Source: Ophryocystis elektroscirrha (Eukaryota > Apicomplexa > Conoidasida > Neogregarinorida > Ophryocystidae). From it: a DNA stretch of 36,069 bases. The DNA is taken from contig JAQIFP010000024.1 in assembly GCA_030141585.1 (NCBI GenBank), forward strand, positions 33,324 to 69,392, written 5' to 3'. Both the position numbers and the translations under genes were made by a program. Positions 22,465 through 36,069 of this stretch are shown one piece after another (the stretch's first letter is position 1; the number at the start of each line of letters is the position of its first letter). The notes below the pieces were generated by a model. That model saw only the letters and a list, made by a program, of their open reading frames with translations, made no database searches and was not told the DNA's origin.

Positions 22465-23239
22465 TTATTTGACCATCTTAAGGGGTTTACAACATACTGG
22501 CATAGCTTTACACGCTGTAGGACGGCATAATAAAGCGCTACATGATGACCTAGATTGATTTGACAAGACTTTTGGTAAGCAAACAGGATTTGGTTTGCAA
22601 GATGCTGCTACTGTTCGAGCAACATTTGAAAAACATCTTCGACATAAAGCTATCATTTTTCTACAATTCCTGAAAGTTTGTATAAACAGCAGTAAATTAT
22701 TACAATATCAAAATAAAATAATTATTTAATTTGTGCAGTATTATAATCAACAACTAAAAATTTGAATTTTTTTTCCAAAAGTAAAATAAAACATATTGAA
22801 TTCTTCTTTTTTTTTTTTGAAATAATTGTACTGGTTTAAAACTTAGAAAATATTTAGAGATATAATTTTTATGCTGACATCTATTTAAAAAAAAAAGTTG
22901 ATTACACTATTGAAAAATATATAGAAAATTTGTAGTTTCAATAGAAGGGAGTCTAAACGTTGACGTATCTATATTCTTTCAATTAGTTTCAACATGCAGA
23001 ATGTGTAAGAATTATTTCAATTTATCGCGATAAAAGTAAAGCAAATTATAATTTCTTATTTTTACAAAAAAAACGATTTATTATCTATTTCTATAATACA
23101 TATAATGTGACCGTACCTGTATATTTTAAATGATAACGTGAAATTCTTCTCAGTAACCACTAAAATGATGACTCCTTCCAATACTAGTATGCTTACTTAA
23201 TTTCCCTTGAATAACTCGATCAGATCCTTCTCCAAATAA
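22465..23239 (-). CDS. Tentative Cys-rich small protein, 5' end unresolved
   Basis: The most solid part is 22465-22656, an ATG-to-TAA frame of 63 codons starting MIALCRRCFSNVARTVAASC, with ten Cys and many Lys/Arg, distinctly less AT-rich than its surroundings. Upstream, exons 23197-23239 and 23117-23159 (37 bp intron) join in phase across 22670-23116 to 22669, adding LFGEGSDRVIQGKL and MVTEKNFTLSFKIYR. No first exon with an ATG was found. Either the protein is at least 96 aa or the 63 aa frame stands alone. No recognised family. The Arg-rich amphipathic start of the short version would suit a mitochondrial presequence, but that is a guess. Confidence 0.35.
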
Positions 23240-23507
23240 CTATGATCATTTATATAAAAGTGAGAGCTTAAGCATGTAACCACATGTATTTGTGCTTTAT
23301 ATATCAAATTTTAAAGTAATCCTTGTTTTTTTTATGAATTAGTGCATACTTTGTAAATAGTTATATATTCTCACATCTTCAAGCAATACATATTAATCAT
23401 AACAATATTCATGAAGTTATAATTTTGATACACTCAATGAATATTGATATTAATGCAAATAAAATAATATTGAATATATGTATATATACGATTTGTAAAT
23501 TTAATAG

Positions 23508-24429
23508 TTATTTTGATTGGTGATGCCACCGTGGGAAAAACTCATTTAATTTCGCGATATGTTCGAGGAGTATTACCAAAATGTCCTCAATCAACTATTG
23601 GTGTAGAATTCTCAACAAGAACCGTTCCGCTTCAAATAGGCGGAACTGTTAAAGCTCAAATATGGGACACAGGTCAATTTATTTTGTTATTTATATTTAA
23701 CTTAGCTGGACAAGAGCGCTATCGATCGATAACCACAGCTCATTATCGTAGAGCTGTAGGGGCTATAATAGTTTACGATATAACTCGTCGGTCTACTTTT
23801 GCAAACGTTACTAAAGTATTATTTCTAAATAAAAAAAGAATTATTATTAGTGGTTGGATGACCTCAAAGAAAACGGGGAGCCAGACACTGTAGTAATGTT
23901 AGTAGGAAATAAGGTAGACCTTGTCGAACAAGATGCCAGTCGAAGGCAAATACCATATGCAACTGGAGCCTTATATGCTCAATCTAATGGTAAATCAATC
24001 AGATTACATTTTCCAGGTCTTTTTTACTCAGAGACTTCTGCTGTCACTTCTTATAATGTGAAACATATATTTGAACATTTGCTTCAAGGTATATAACTTT
24101 ATAAATCTTTCATAGATAATATATGTTATGAACATTATTCATACACATTATATGAATTAAATATTTATATATATATATATATATATATATAGTATCAGCT
24201 ATATTTTTAGTTATATAATACACTTATTGAATTTGTTAATCATTATAGTACGTATACATGGTTTAATTAAGTGGAGTTGTAAAGAACATTCTTGCTAAAT
24301 TTATTTATAAAATTTTGGATTTTTATCACATATGCAGCATTATGTTATAATTTAATTTCATTGGATATATATTCACCTTAAGCAAACATAATAGTTTGAA
24401 TCAGAATTACTCGAAAATATTAGTATAGT

Positions 24430-24471
<42 letters not shown>

Positions 24472-24829
24472 AAATGTATGTAAATATTGATTTAGCAGTG
24501 TATATAACGTTTAGTTTTAATATCAAACTACAAACAATATATAATTTATTAATAATTTTTTTTAATTGATAAATAATCTTTAATTCCTCAAAATAAAGTC
24601 AATTTGTGCAGAAATTTACAATCAAAGGACAAAAGGAAAATGCGACATAAGTAATTGATTATAATATTTATATAGTTTGCAAGACGATGATGTTATTCAA
24701 AATGTTAAACCTATCAAACTAATCGCTCCTACAGCATTTGATTATAATGAATGGGATATTCCCAAAAAAGAAACTAAAGGAATATCCTCTTCAATATCTT
24801 CTTTTTTTGATTGCTGTTTGATTCAATGA
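23508..24829 (+). CDS. Rab GTPase, Rab11B-like; first exon not found
   Basis: Exons are 23508-23672, 23706-23815, 23851-23989, 24017-24088, 24612-24650 and 24684-24829, giving 223 residues from VILIGD on. G boxes are complete: GDATVGKT (G1), STIGVEF (G2), WDTAGQ (G3), NKVD (G4), ETSA (G5). Intron 1 splits the WDT-AGQ codons. The P-loop and RSITTAHYRRAVGAIIVYDI resemble the divergent alveolate Rab11B, which delivers vesicles to the forming inner membrane complex; ordinary Rab11 is the alternative. The C-terminus ends DCCLIQ, a CCXXX double-geranylgeranyl signal as in Rab11. Introns of 33, 35, 27 and 33 bp occur; the 27 bp one (23990-24016) is in frame without a stop. About ten N-terminal residues lie in an unidentified upstream exon. 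Confidence 0.88.
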
Positions 24830-25075
24830 CAATAAACAATTATGTAAATATGCTGAACATAGTTTCTGCACGTTAAAGTTTATAATTAGGATTGTTTATT
24901 TATAATTCTATAGAATTGTTTATAGGTACACAGATAAACATATAATTTAAAACACACATTATTGTTTTTTAATTCTTAAGTGCAACAATGTTTACTATAA
25001 TAGAGGAAATTATTTAGAAAAAAAAAATCTATTCAGTTTTTATTTTTTGAAACGTCAACTTTTTATATTATTACT

Positions 25076-27062
<1,987 letters not shown>

Positions 27063-27080
27063 GGGATATAATTAGAAAAA

Positions 27081-28271
27081 ATGTTTAAAAAAAAAAAAAT
27101 AACTCAAAGCAGTCTTCGTAAAACATTTGAAAGTAATATAGACGAAAACACACAAGAACTCGCAAAAACTTTGGCTTGTTACAAAGCGTTTCATAAATTT
27201 AAAGAGCGAAACAAAGGGTTAGAAGCATCTTTAGATGATTCTAATTCGAGTTCGGAGGAATTATTTGAAGAACAATCTCAAACTGCAATTCTTCAAAAAA
27301 ACTTCACACTACAAGAAACTGTAGCTGAGAAATCTATGGAAGAACGTTTGTAAGTTTTACTTTATTTTAAGAAGTATTTTTTGAAAATATTTTTATTCTG
27401 TTTTTTTTTGCTTTACATTATTAATTTCTGTATTCTTCAAATATTTATCTTTTAATTTGAAAATTTCTTTCAACTACAAGTTTATTTTAGACATGATTAT
27501 TTAAGAAAACAGTCTACTGAATGTAAAGCACAAACTAGCATTGAAAATTCTCTTGAATCTCTCAAAGAAAAATTATTTGAAATACCTCAAAATTTGCAGG
27601 TAAATTGACATCCGAATATTCCAAAGTTATATTTTATACATAGATATATGTATCTATATAGTTTGTTATATATGATTTATCTGTTATAGGTCGAACCTAC
27701 ACCCCCCATTAAGCGTGACGAAATTATATGGTCTGTTGGTATGGCAGAAGTTCCGTTATCATTAGGGTAATTGTTAATACATTCTTTTGAGTCAATACAT
27801 GTATTTCATTTATTACAATAAATTATTTGAGTCAATATTTATCAATAATAATACACCCGACTATCATACTTTATGTTATTCTTGAAAATTGTATACAGAC
27901 ATAATTTAACTATATTTTTGATGCAATTTCAAAAGTTATATAAAAATCAGTTTATATACTAATCAATCTACGCGTATTTTCATAATAAAAATATTTATTT
28001 TTATAATAAAATCGATTAAGTTCAATTTCTTAGTATAATCTGTAAAAAAATTCATTTATTTTTATTTCCAGAGAAAGAATATCTTCTATAGAGCAAACTG
28101 CGGAAATGAAACGCAAAGCTCTTGTGCACACTATCCACGAAGGCAAAGATGCAGCTGATTTTGCTGGCGTTAAACAGTTTCATGAGCAGATTGTAAGTTT
28201 AGGATGTTGTTGAATTTTATATAGATTAAAAAAGCACCTGGTTACAGGGTTCAGCGCATAGTATAAATTAA
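27081..28271 (+). CDS. TLS1/C9orf78-family (HCA59) nuclear protein
   Basis: Exons are 27081-27349, 27491-27599, 27690-27766, 28072-28192 and 28248-28271; 600 nt, 199 aa. The start is basic (MFKKKKITQSSLRKTF). Three blocks line up with C9orf78: LHDYLRKQ against the family's MMKYIETEL, LFEIPQNLQV against LYELPENIRV, and SVGMAEVPLSLGERISSIEQ against LSGIPEVDLGIDAKIKNI. The family (fission yeast Tls1, human C9orf78) associates with the spliceosomal helicase BRR2 and affects splicing. It is shorter than the human protein, and the last exon encodes seven residues only. It starts 18 bp after the CDK stop and converges on the next gene, leaving 79 bp between stops. Confidence 0.75.
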
Positions 28272-28350
28272 AAGATTATTATCTCTTTAAATAATCTTTT
28301 CCAATATCAATTGTAATATCTGGCATTTGATTGGTATAATCTAGTGCGCT

Positions 28351-29153
28351 CTAGCTTTGTTCTGTTTTGAATTGATGTAGCGTCATTGATCTCGATTTAT
28401 ACTGAAATATAATAACTTTAATTAATTGGTAAAATATTATGAGGGTAGGGAGACAAAGAAAAAAGTAATTTACAAAATACTGAAACTTTGTTGTTTTGAC
28501 GAATAAATTGTCCTCAATCTCAACTGGAGTCAAAAATATTTTATTCTGAAGATTACTGAGTAATATTTTATGTCATACTGTGGTATTTGAGAAAATATTT
28601 TGGGCATATTGCAACAAATCGCCAGATTTGGACAAAGCACAAACATTGGGTGCCACAATTAAATGACTATCGCTACAATTTACAGATACGGTCATGTAAG
28701 TCTCAGACTTATTGAGTCCTGAGTACAAATTAATATATCTTAAACACTATTACTTAATAACCAATAGTTCAATCCTGCTTGAACATATTTAAGTTCTATA
28801 GATATTGGATTAGACAAGCTAATTTTTCAGAAAAAAATCAATAACAAAAATAATGAATAAATTATTGAATCTCTCATTTTAAAAAACATATATATAATTG
28901 TGTATGTAGATAAAGCTATCAAATTTATCCAAATTTTTCCTTTTAATTGACAAAAAATGATTTAAATTACAAAAGAAATTATTTTAATCCAAAGTATGCA
29001 GTGATATATCACATAAGTTTTTTAACACTCTACTTTAATAAATTAATCATTTTATTTAAATATATTTGTCAAGTTGTTATAGAAAACTTACAAATTTTTA
29101 TAAATGTCAACATAGCACTCCCATTTTGTTTTAGTAGAAGGAACGTTAAGCAT
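28351..29153 (-). CDS. Unknown 131 aa protein, five exons
   Basis: Exons are 29092-29153, 28748-28818, 28579-28718, 28474-28545 and 28351-28401; 396 nt in one frame from ATG to TAG. Introns are 273, 29, 33 and 72 bp. It starts MLNVPSTKTKWECYVDIYKN and later shows YVQAGLNYWLLSN, TVSVNCSDSHLIVAPNVCAL and IFLTPVEIEDNLFV. Composition suggests beta strands with alternating hydrophobic residues; no signal peptide, membrane helix or known motif. I do not recognise a family. It could be a small adaptor or complex subunit. The phase-consistent chain of five small exons and coding-like codon use support it being real. Confidence 0.6.
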
Positions 29154-29875
29154 AACTAGCACTTCTTTTTGCGATGTAAACCACCACGTTGATACTTTTT
29201 GTAAAATTTTCCCTAGTACCATTTCACTAAACTAATCCATATTATTTATATTCATCGATATTTTTATAAAATAAATAAATATAGAGCGTTTGTATAATTA
29301 TTAGGGTTTACAGATTTTTTATATACACACACAGATTAATATATTTAAATAGATTTAAACTTAGATTAATTTATTAATAATACACAATCAGATTAAATAA
29401 CCGCAATTCGTCATATAATTATACGAACAGGTCTGCCAAATATTATCATCATTTTTCATATACGCTTTCATTTGTTTTACTAAAATATGTGAAATTAATT
29501 GTACTTTAGTGTAAGTGAATTAGGATATGTGACTGAACGTATAAATGTGATCAAAATCTAAGACAAAACGTTTAAAATAAGTACAAATTTAATTAAATCT
29601 TGCAATATATACAGTAAAATCGATTTTTACAAAGTATCATAAAAAATTAATTATAAAAAAAAAATTAAAATTTATGCGAATATGCAATTTAAACACATTT
29701 GTTGTTCCATGAATACGTCACATGTTTCAATTTGGTTGTCCATAGATTTTAACGATACAAAAAATATTTTAATCACTTAAATAAACATATTAATTTTCGT
29801 GGCGCTTCAAAAGTATTTACATAAGGTTTTTTTTTTTTTTATATAAAGAGAATTGTATGATAAAGTCATCTATAA
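29154..29875. other. Intergenic region, nothing recognised
   Basis: This 722 bp AT-rich stretch lies between the start of the 131 aa gene and the stop of the GSK3 fragment, both on the minus strand. I find no plausible exon, RNA gene or repeat beyond short A/T runs. Confidence 0.5.
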
Positions 29876-30408
29876 TCATAAATTATTAAATTGAAGCCAT
29901 TGTGGAATAAGTTTTGATATTTGTTTCTTGCCCAATAGTTTAACTTCATAATCGGTAAAATTGAATAAAGGTGGAAAATTTGAGTTTGTTGGCGGTTTTC
30001 TGTATAACGGCTCAAAAAAAGGGTATGACAATAAATCGTAAGGTTTCACACGTTTTTTAGGATCGTAAGCTAACAATGCATTTAACACCTGTAGCACTTC
30101 TTTAGTAACGTTTGGTGAATCTTGGAATAATTTTTTCCAGGGACTTGGTTTTACGTAGGGAAATACAAAATTAATTTTTGGATTCATAGCAGCTATTTCT
30201 GATTTGTTGGGGGTTCCTAGAATTTGAATTATTTGTACTAACTGATCTAAGGATGTTTTTCCAGAAAAAATTGGACGCCCTAATAAAAGTTCACCCAATA
30301 CACAACCTATTGACCATAAATCTACAGCTGTTGTATATTCAGTAGCTTCCAATAATAACTCTGGCGCTCGATAAAATCTACTGCAAATGTATGCTACGGA
30401 TTGCTCAT
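29876..30408 (-). CDS. GSK3: GSK3-type kinase, C-lobe only
   Basis: One exon, entered through the acceptor TATTTTAG at 30409-30410, encodes 176 residues: activation segment VAYICSRFYRAPELLL (the Tyr phosphorylated in GSK3 is kept), DLWSIGCVLGELLLGRPIF, QIIQILGTP, AMNP, PWKKLF, the PLFNFTDYE block and a C-terminal end near QWLQFNNL. These are specific to glycogen synthase kinase 3 rather than CDKs or MAP kinases. The glycine loop, ATP lysine, HRD and DFG are all absent: the sequence upstream (30411-30952) has no kinase N-lobe, only AT-rich DNA and a (TA)n tract. So the gene is truncated here, most likely by misassembly. A pseudogene fragment is less likely because the frame is intact. Confidence 0.9.
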
Positions 30409-30952
<544 letters not shown>

Positions 30953-33900
30953 GGTTTCCCAGTGATTTATGAAAACTATAATTTATCATATTTAATTAAA
31001 GAGTTTCAAGAAGTTTCAGAAATGTGCAAAGCAGAAGCTTCCAATTTTGTAAAACTTTTAGCGGAAGAGAGGTTTTTCGGACTTAGATTAGTGGAAACTG
31101 ATGAATCCTCCATATTTGATACAGCTTATCCAAGAATTGTCAGTCTTAAAGATAAAATTGATACTAGCATGTATGCTGCTCTATCTGCTCCACTTTGGCT
31201 ACCCAACGATCCCGATAACAACTGTTTATGTATTAAAAAACTTAATCCAAATATATCGAAATGGCATATCAAAGAACGTATACTGGTAAGGTTTTTTTTT
31301 TTACAATATTTGAGTATATATTGTTTTAAATATATATATATATATATATATGTGGATTTATGTATAAAAATTTATTTATATATGTATATATATAATTATA
31401 TATGTATATATATGTTTACCTATGTATATATATGTTTATATAAATGTGAATATGTTTAAATTTGTATATATATGTATTTATGTGTATATATATGTATATG
31501 TATTTATTAATGTATATATTTATGTATATATTTATGTATATATTTATGTATATATGTGTTATATACCCACAACGGTGTATATATGCGCATTTTTATACAC
31601 GTATGTGTATATATTAATTTTTATGTTTGTTCGTGATATAAATTTTATACCATTCAATTATGTTTAGGAATCCACTGACGCAGAAAACTTCATAGATGTT
31701 GCTATAACTGAACCTCCCAATTTTATTCTAACATTACAAGGAGGAAATTCTATGAGAACAGCCTGGATAAGATTCAGCAATGATGAAGCCTGTACAGCAG
31801 CTGAACTGAAGCTTGATAATGCTAGAATAAATGCCATTACCATTCACGTTATTCGACGCACACCAAATCCAGCTGGATATTTCTATTTGGTTACTCCAAC
31901 TGAAGCTTGCCATCCAGTTCGTATTCAGCGTGATTTAATTTTATCTGCCAAATTAATACTTAAATACGGTAAAATATAATTCAGCTCAAATTATAAAGCC
32001 ATATAATAATAAATAAGACTGTAATACAGACATATATATATATATATATATCTTGAAAATACAGCTAAACTTTTTTTTATTCTGCGTATACAAATAAGCT
32101 TACGTATATATATACAGTAATAGTAAGTAATCATTCTATGAAACTAATTAATGTTGACAATACAGCTAAGCCTTTTTTTTTCAGACGCTGCGTACGGAGT
32201 AGCAGAATTACTTGATGGTAAACCCGAAACTGATTCTTTTGAGGAAAGGTGTGCTGCACATCCAGTTTTATCCGAATTAAGCAATGTAATGAATAGTTTT
32301 GGGTAAGTTATAGTCTAGAATGTTAAATTTGCATTGCTCAAACATAAATTAATTAGATTTTTTTTCTTTGTATCGTTTAAATTTTGTAATTATTATAACA
32401 TTATGGTTAATAATGAAGAAAAATATTGATAAATATACAAATATTACTTTTTGCTGGTTTTACATGATCTACCCCATAATAAGAGTGATAAAGATACTTT
32501 GATAATTATACATAAATTACGAAATTTAAATAATTTTTAAGATCTCCAAGGAATATTAGTATAAAATCAATTTCCTGAATATTTTATTAATGAATTACTC
32601 AATTAATCTTTTTCAGACGAAACGCAGAGGAACTTTTAGACTTACAGCTAATTTATTTAAGAGATGTTCATAACATTTGCTATTATTCTGGTCGAGTAAT
32701 GAATTTGATACTTTTCAAACAGGTTTATAGAGATATAAGTCAGCCCGCCACTTATGGATTTCTACGGGAGGCAATTACGTTAGGCCCAATGTTAATTTAG
32801 ACGAAGTTTTACAAACGTTCCGAGATTTTGAAGATTCCGAAGATCAATGGGACATCCCCTATGCTGAAGCTAAAGATATGGAATCTATGGAAGATCTTTT
32901 TGCTCTTTCTAATAAAGAACTCAACTATCCTTCCAATTCTGGCATTTTTTTTGAACCAGTACAGAAAGATCAATCAAATACTCCAGAAAGTACATCTGTT
33001 AATAATACAACAAAAAAAAATACCTTGAAACATACTAAGCCAGAAATGTCTGAAGACGTTTCAATGGATCAAGAACCAGTACGTGGAAGAAATAATCCTT
33101 GGCTTCAAATACTAGATGCTCGAATAGCTCGTTTACTCGTAGCGGAATTCCCTCATTCTTCTTCTTCTTTTAACGATGGTCATCCAGTGGTAGCTCAGCG
33201 TTGGAATGATTTTTGCGATCAAGTAAAGTTTACAAATATTCTCTAATTATACCAATTAAATAAATATATATATATATATACTTAATTAAATAAACAATTA
33301 ATAATAATATATAATAATATATAATAATATATAATAATATATAATAATATATAATAAATATATATATATATATATACTGTATTTATGCATTATTTATGAG
33401 TAGGCGTTCTTTAGGAGGTTTATAGTATTACTATATATATGAAATTAAGAAAATTATGATTATGTTAGGTAATAGAGCAAATTGCTGAAGCTAAATGGAA
33501 ATGCACTTTGTGCGGTAAACAATTTAGAGGAGTAGATTTTGTTAAAAAACATTTACGTAACAAGCACTCTGAGCAATACAATGATATAATAAATGAGGTT
33601 AGAGACTGTTGACTCTGATGTTATTTCAGTTATATGACGAACTTGCTGTACAATCTTATCGAGAAGATCCTTTCAGATATCCTTTAGCTCCTCCTAATGT
33701 TTCATCTCATTCTTCCAAACGCAACATTAATTCTGTTCACATTGAACCTGCCAAAATAACTTTAAATAACGTAAGTTGTTTGTGAGCTTATAACTTAATT
33801 TTTTATATATGTCTTTTTATGAAAAATATTGTTAAATACGTAACAATAAATAGCATATATATATATTTTTTTTTATGTAGGGAGTAATTGATTCAAGTGC

Positions 33901-34204
33901 GCCAACTAAATTCGAGCGTGGTAAACCAGAATATAAAGATTTGGATGCTCCTTCTCAACTTCAAAACGTAATAATCAAATGTATATATGCTGTTTTTAGA
34001 CTAATAAAAATATCAGAGATTTAATCACGTATGACGTCTAATTTTAAGTTCACGCATGGTTTTTATGAGCCCAAATCTGATAATAAATTACAACAGCAAG
34101 CTGAAATTAATTTAAACATAGTTTTCTCTCTTACTGGTTGTCCAGTAAAGCAAAAAAGCATCCAAAATAAACCATTGCCCACTTTAGGGTATTTACGTAA
34201 CTAA
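30953..34204 (+). CDS. SRRT: ARS2/SERRATE zinc-finger protein, 5' end missing
   Basis: Exons are 30953-31285, 31668-31968, 32185-32302, 32617-32695, 32731-33222, 33469-33597, 33630-33770, 33881-33967 and 34000-34041; 573 residues. An alternative last exon (34049-34204) would replace the last one. The reading begins at an acceptor (ATATCAG), so the N-terminus is absent. Family landmarks: an RRM-like middle (SMRTAWIRFSNDEACTAAEL), LIYLRDVHNICYYSG with RHLWISTGGNYVRPN, the zinc finger WKCTLCGKQFRGVDFVKKHL ending NKHSE, and C-terminal YKDLDAP. ARS2 links the nuclear cap-binding complex to RNA processing, export or decay. Three introns are 32-35 bp. The intron 31286-31667 holds a long TATG/TTTA microsatellite. 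Confidence 0.92.
33299..33358. repeat. 10-bp tandem repeat (ataataatat), about six copies
   Basis: The unit ataataatat is repeated about six times in the ARS2 intron 33223-33468, next to further TA runs. Non-coding. Confidence 0.8.
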
Positions 34205-34379
34205 TAAAATTTCAATTTAATACAAATTATTATTACATGTGCTGTAAGTAATATTATTGGCAGCTGTATTACAAACCCAGTAAAAACCAGTCCTGTGAAT
34301 TTTATGTGTAACGGAAAGCAGACCTATATTTATAATTATTACTCTCATTATTAATTAACTTTATTATAGCGTATATGTA

Positions 34380-34414
<35 letters not shown>

Positions 34415-35372
34415 ATTATATATATATTATTATTGTTATTAGTAATATAGATATAAGAGTAGGGGAATATTCTTATATGTGCAAATATATATATATGCAT
34501 ATAAAGTATATATGCGTTGTAGCATATTTGGCTTATATATGACAGCTATAAATGTTATTTGTATTTAATTACCATATACTCATGTATTAAAGCCGATATG
34601 AGAAACACAGTTTCTTGTGCTATCCATTTAGTAACATCTAAAAAAAAGTATAAGTCATTATAAATCTGCTTACTTCGTTTCCGCAAGGGCACATAAATAT
34701 GCCGAGAAACAAAGTTGTGTATTGGAATATTCCATTTTCTCCAATATTCGTCTATGGATGTGGAATTCCACCAATCATCGTAAAATAAACGGTCTCCAAA
34801 ATAAGTTATCTCCGCTAGTATGTTCAACCAGTAATGAAATATTATGAAAAAGCCAAGAATCCATACAAGCAAATTTGTCACAGATATTCGAGTTATAATT
34901 GCTATAATCTCAATTGCTCTTTCATTAAATGACATCTGTTCAAAAAACTTTTTCGGTCTGTAGGTTTCTTTCAAAACAGCCAGCATAGATTCATCAATGA
35001 GTATTCTGAGTATATATAAAATCGGTTAATATTTACTTCATCAGCATTGTAAAACAAAACATGTGAGCAAGATTCCCGAAGAGTTTGGACCAACGTATAC
35101 TTGGCGTTCTAGGATACTCAAACTAAAAAAAAGAACTTGTAATGTAATTTAAAAAAAAAAAACTCAAATTTATATATATACATATATATAATTATAAGTC
35201 TGCAATATATATATATAGTAAACCATGTATTATATATATAGTAAATACGTATGTATATGTATATAGTAAAATATGTATGTATAAATATATATATATATAT
35301 ATATATATTTATTTATAAATAAATACTGATGAATATATATATATAGATAGACAAGTTTATGAATAAATTTTA

Positions 35373-35433
<61 letters not shown>

Positions 35434-35860
35434 CATTATAAAACTAGTTAATTAATGAATAACGTGTTTTTCTTTTAAATAGATATAAAATGTATGAAAG
35501 ATTATAATGTACTTAAGGTTGTTATGTATATGTCCTTTAGTTTATTTGATAGAAATGCATGATTAAAGTTTTACTTGGTAACACAATGTAGGCATTGCCA
35601 TAAATGTGTAAAAATCAGTAAATCGAAGGGAATGAGGTATTTTTTCAGCTATGTGTCCTCCAAGTATATTTGAGTAAGATTCATTATGTCTAATAACATT
35701 ATTTAGAATTATTACTTACGCTAGAGAATATCGAACATCTATTAAAACAATGTGGAAGGAGAATAACTTGAAAAACCAACAGATCGAAAATCCCAGTAAA
35801 ATGCTTGCAAGGACTATAAAAAATAATAACGTGAAAATCAATAGACTTAAAATCCTTATA
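34201..35860 (-). CDS. DGAT1: DGAT1-type diacylglycerol acyltransferase (MBOAT), N-terminus unresolved
   Basis: Exons are 35720-35860, 35575-35689, 35037-35122, 34674-35005, 34573-34637 and 34201-34323; 286 residues in a continuous frame. In order: a transmembrane stretch ending ICWFFKLFSFHIV, then FYTFMAMPTLCYQFEYPRTP (the family's YxxxAPTLCYE..PRxP block), FYDDWWN (the DGAT1 FYxDWWN motif) with WRKWNIPIHNFVSRHIYVPL, and catalytic His in SALIHEYM. The final exon is a hydrophobic tail (VCFPLHIKFTGLVFTGF). DGAT1 makes triacylglycerol from diacylglycerol and acyl-CoA in the ER; ACAT/SOAT is less likely given the motif. Upstream, the stretch AGATTATTTGAGGAAATGAG near 35920 may be an earlier exon, but the phase does not fit, so about 150 N-terminal residues remain unassigned. 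Introns of 30, 31 and 36 bp occur. Confidence 0.9.
35377..35430. repeat. (TA)n tract in DGAT1 intron
   Basis: A near-perfect TA run in the 452 bp intron 35123-35574, with shorter TA runs on either side. Comparable pure runs occur at 24432-24467 (Rab intron), 26421-26457 (CDK intron), 16478-16503 (transporter intron) and 36010-36069 (window edge). All lie in introns or intergenic DNA. Confidence 0.85.
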
Positions 35861-36004
35861 CTACCCAAAACAGCATAAATTCATGTAAATTTACGCCATA
35901 TAAACTCATTTCCTCAAATAATCTCTATTTACTAAAATTATGAATAATATTCATATATCTGTTTATATATATATATATTCCATACTTTTTTATACAATGA
36001 ACTC

Positions 36005-36036
<32 letters not shown>

Positions 36037-36069
36037 TTATTTATATATATATATATATATTTATATATA

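Noticed and set aside
23139..23239. Terminal exon reading GKLSKHTSIGRSHHFSGY followed by TGA
   Set aside because: Possible, but a 37 bp GTAAGC...TTTTAG intron in it gives a longer frame in phase with the Cys-rich exon; neither is proven.
31290..31667. Tyr/Ile/Val-rich frames in TA/TATG repeats, also at 8880-8985 and 25604-25831
   Set aside because: These are microsatellites inside introns of ARS2, p23 and the CDK; the neighbouring exons splice across them.

Overview
This 36 kb window is very AT-rich eukaryotic nuclear DNA packed with intron-bearing genes. Splice junctions were read by eye; for nine genes the exon set covers a complete frame with a length divisible by three. Three genes point to an apicomplexan or close alveolate: a small calmodulin-like protein with the layout of the myosin A light chain MTIP/MLC1, a Rab with a GDATVGKT P-loop resembling Rab11B, and a CDK with the DVCEGGL and [13 protein letters not shown] blocks I know from apicomplexan CRK2. 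The species cannot be named.

Layout. 1-1942 (-): large heptapeptide-repeat protein running off the left edge. 2214-3239 (-): EFM4/METTL10-type methyltransferase. 3497-4318 (-): unknown 145 aa helical protein. 4457-8023 (-): VPS33 in 17 exons. 8582-9499 (+): p23 co-chaperone whose start codon is split by an intron. 9883-17948 (+): 1750 aa ABCC/MRP transporter in 13 exons, with a 100 N gap in intron 2. 18423-20719 (-): pinin-like splicing protein. 20795-22030 (-): MTIP/MLC1-like light chain. 22465-23239 (-): tentative Cys-rich protein. 23508-24829 (+): Rab11B-like GTPase. 25076-27062 (+): CRK2-like CDK. 27081-28271 (+): TLS1/C9orf78-like protein. 28351-29153 (-): unknown 131 aa protein. 29876-30408 (-): C-lobe of a GSK3 kinase. 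30953-34204 (+): ARS2/SERRATE lacking its 5' end. 34201-35860 (-): DGAT1.

The genes do not form one pathway. Themes are RNA processing (pinin, ARS2, TLS1), endomembrane and inner-membrane-complex traffic (VPS33, Rab11B-like), motility (light chain), cell-cycle and signalling kinases, and lipid synthesis and transport.

The most striking general property is intron size. At least 38 inferred introns are 21-39 bp, while others run to several hundred bp and hold TA microsatellites. Two places look like assembly problems: the N gap, flanked by identical 127 bp copies, and the (TA)n tract at 30757-30892, where both flanking genes are cut off at their 5' ends.
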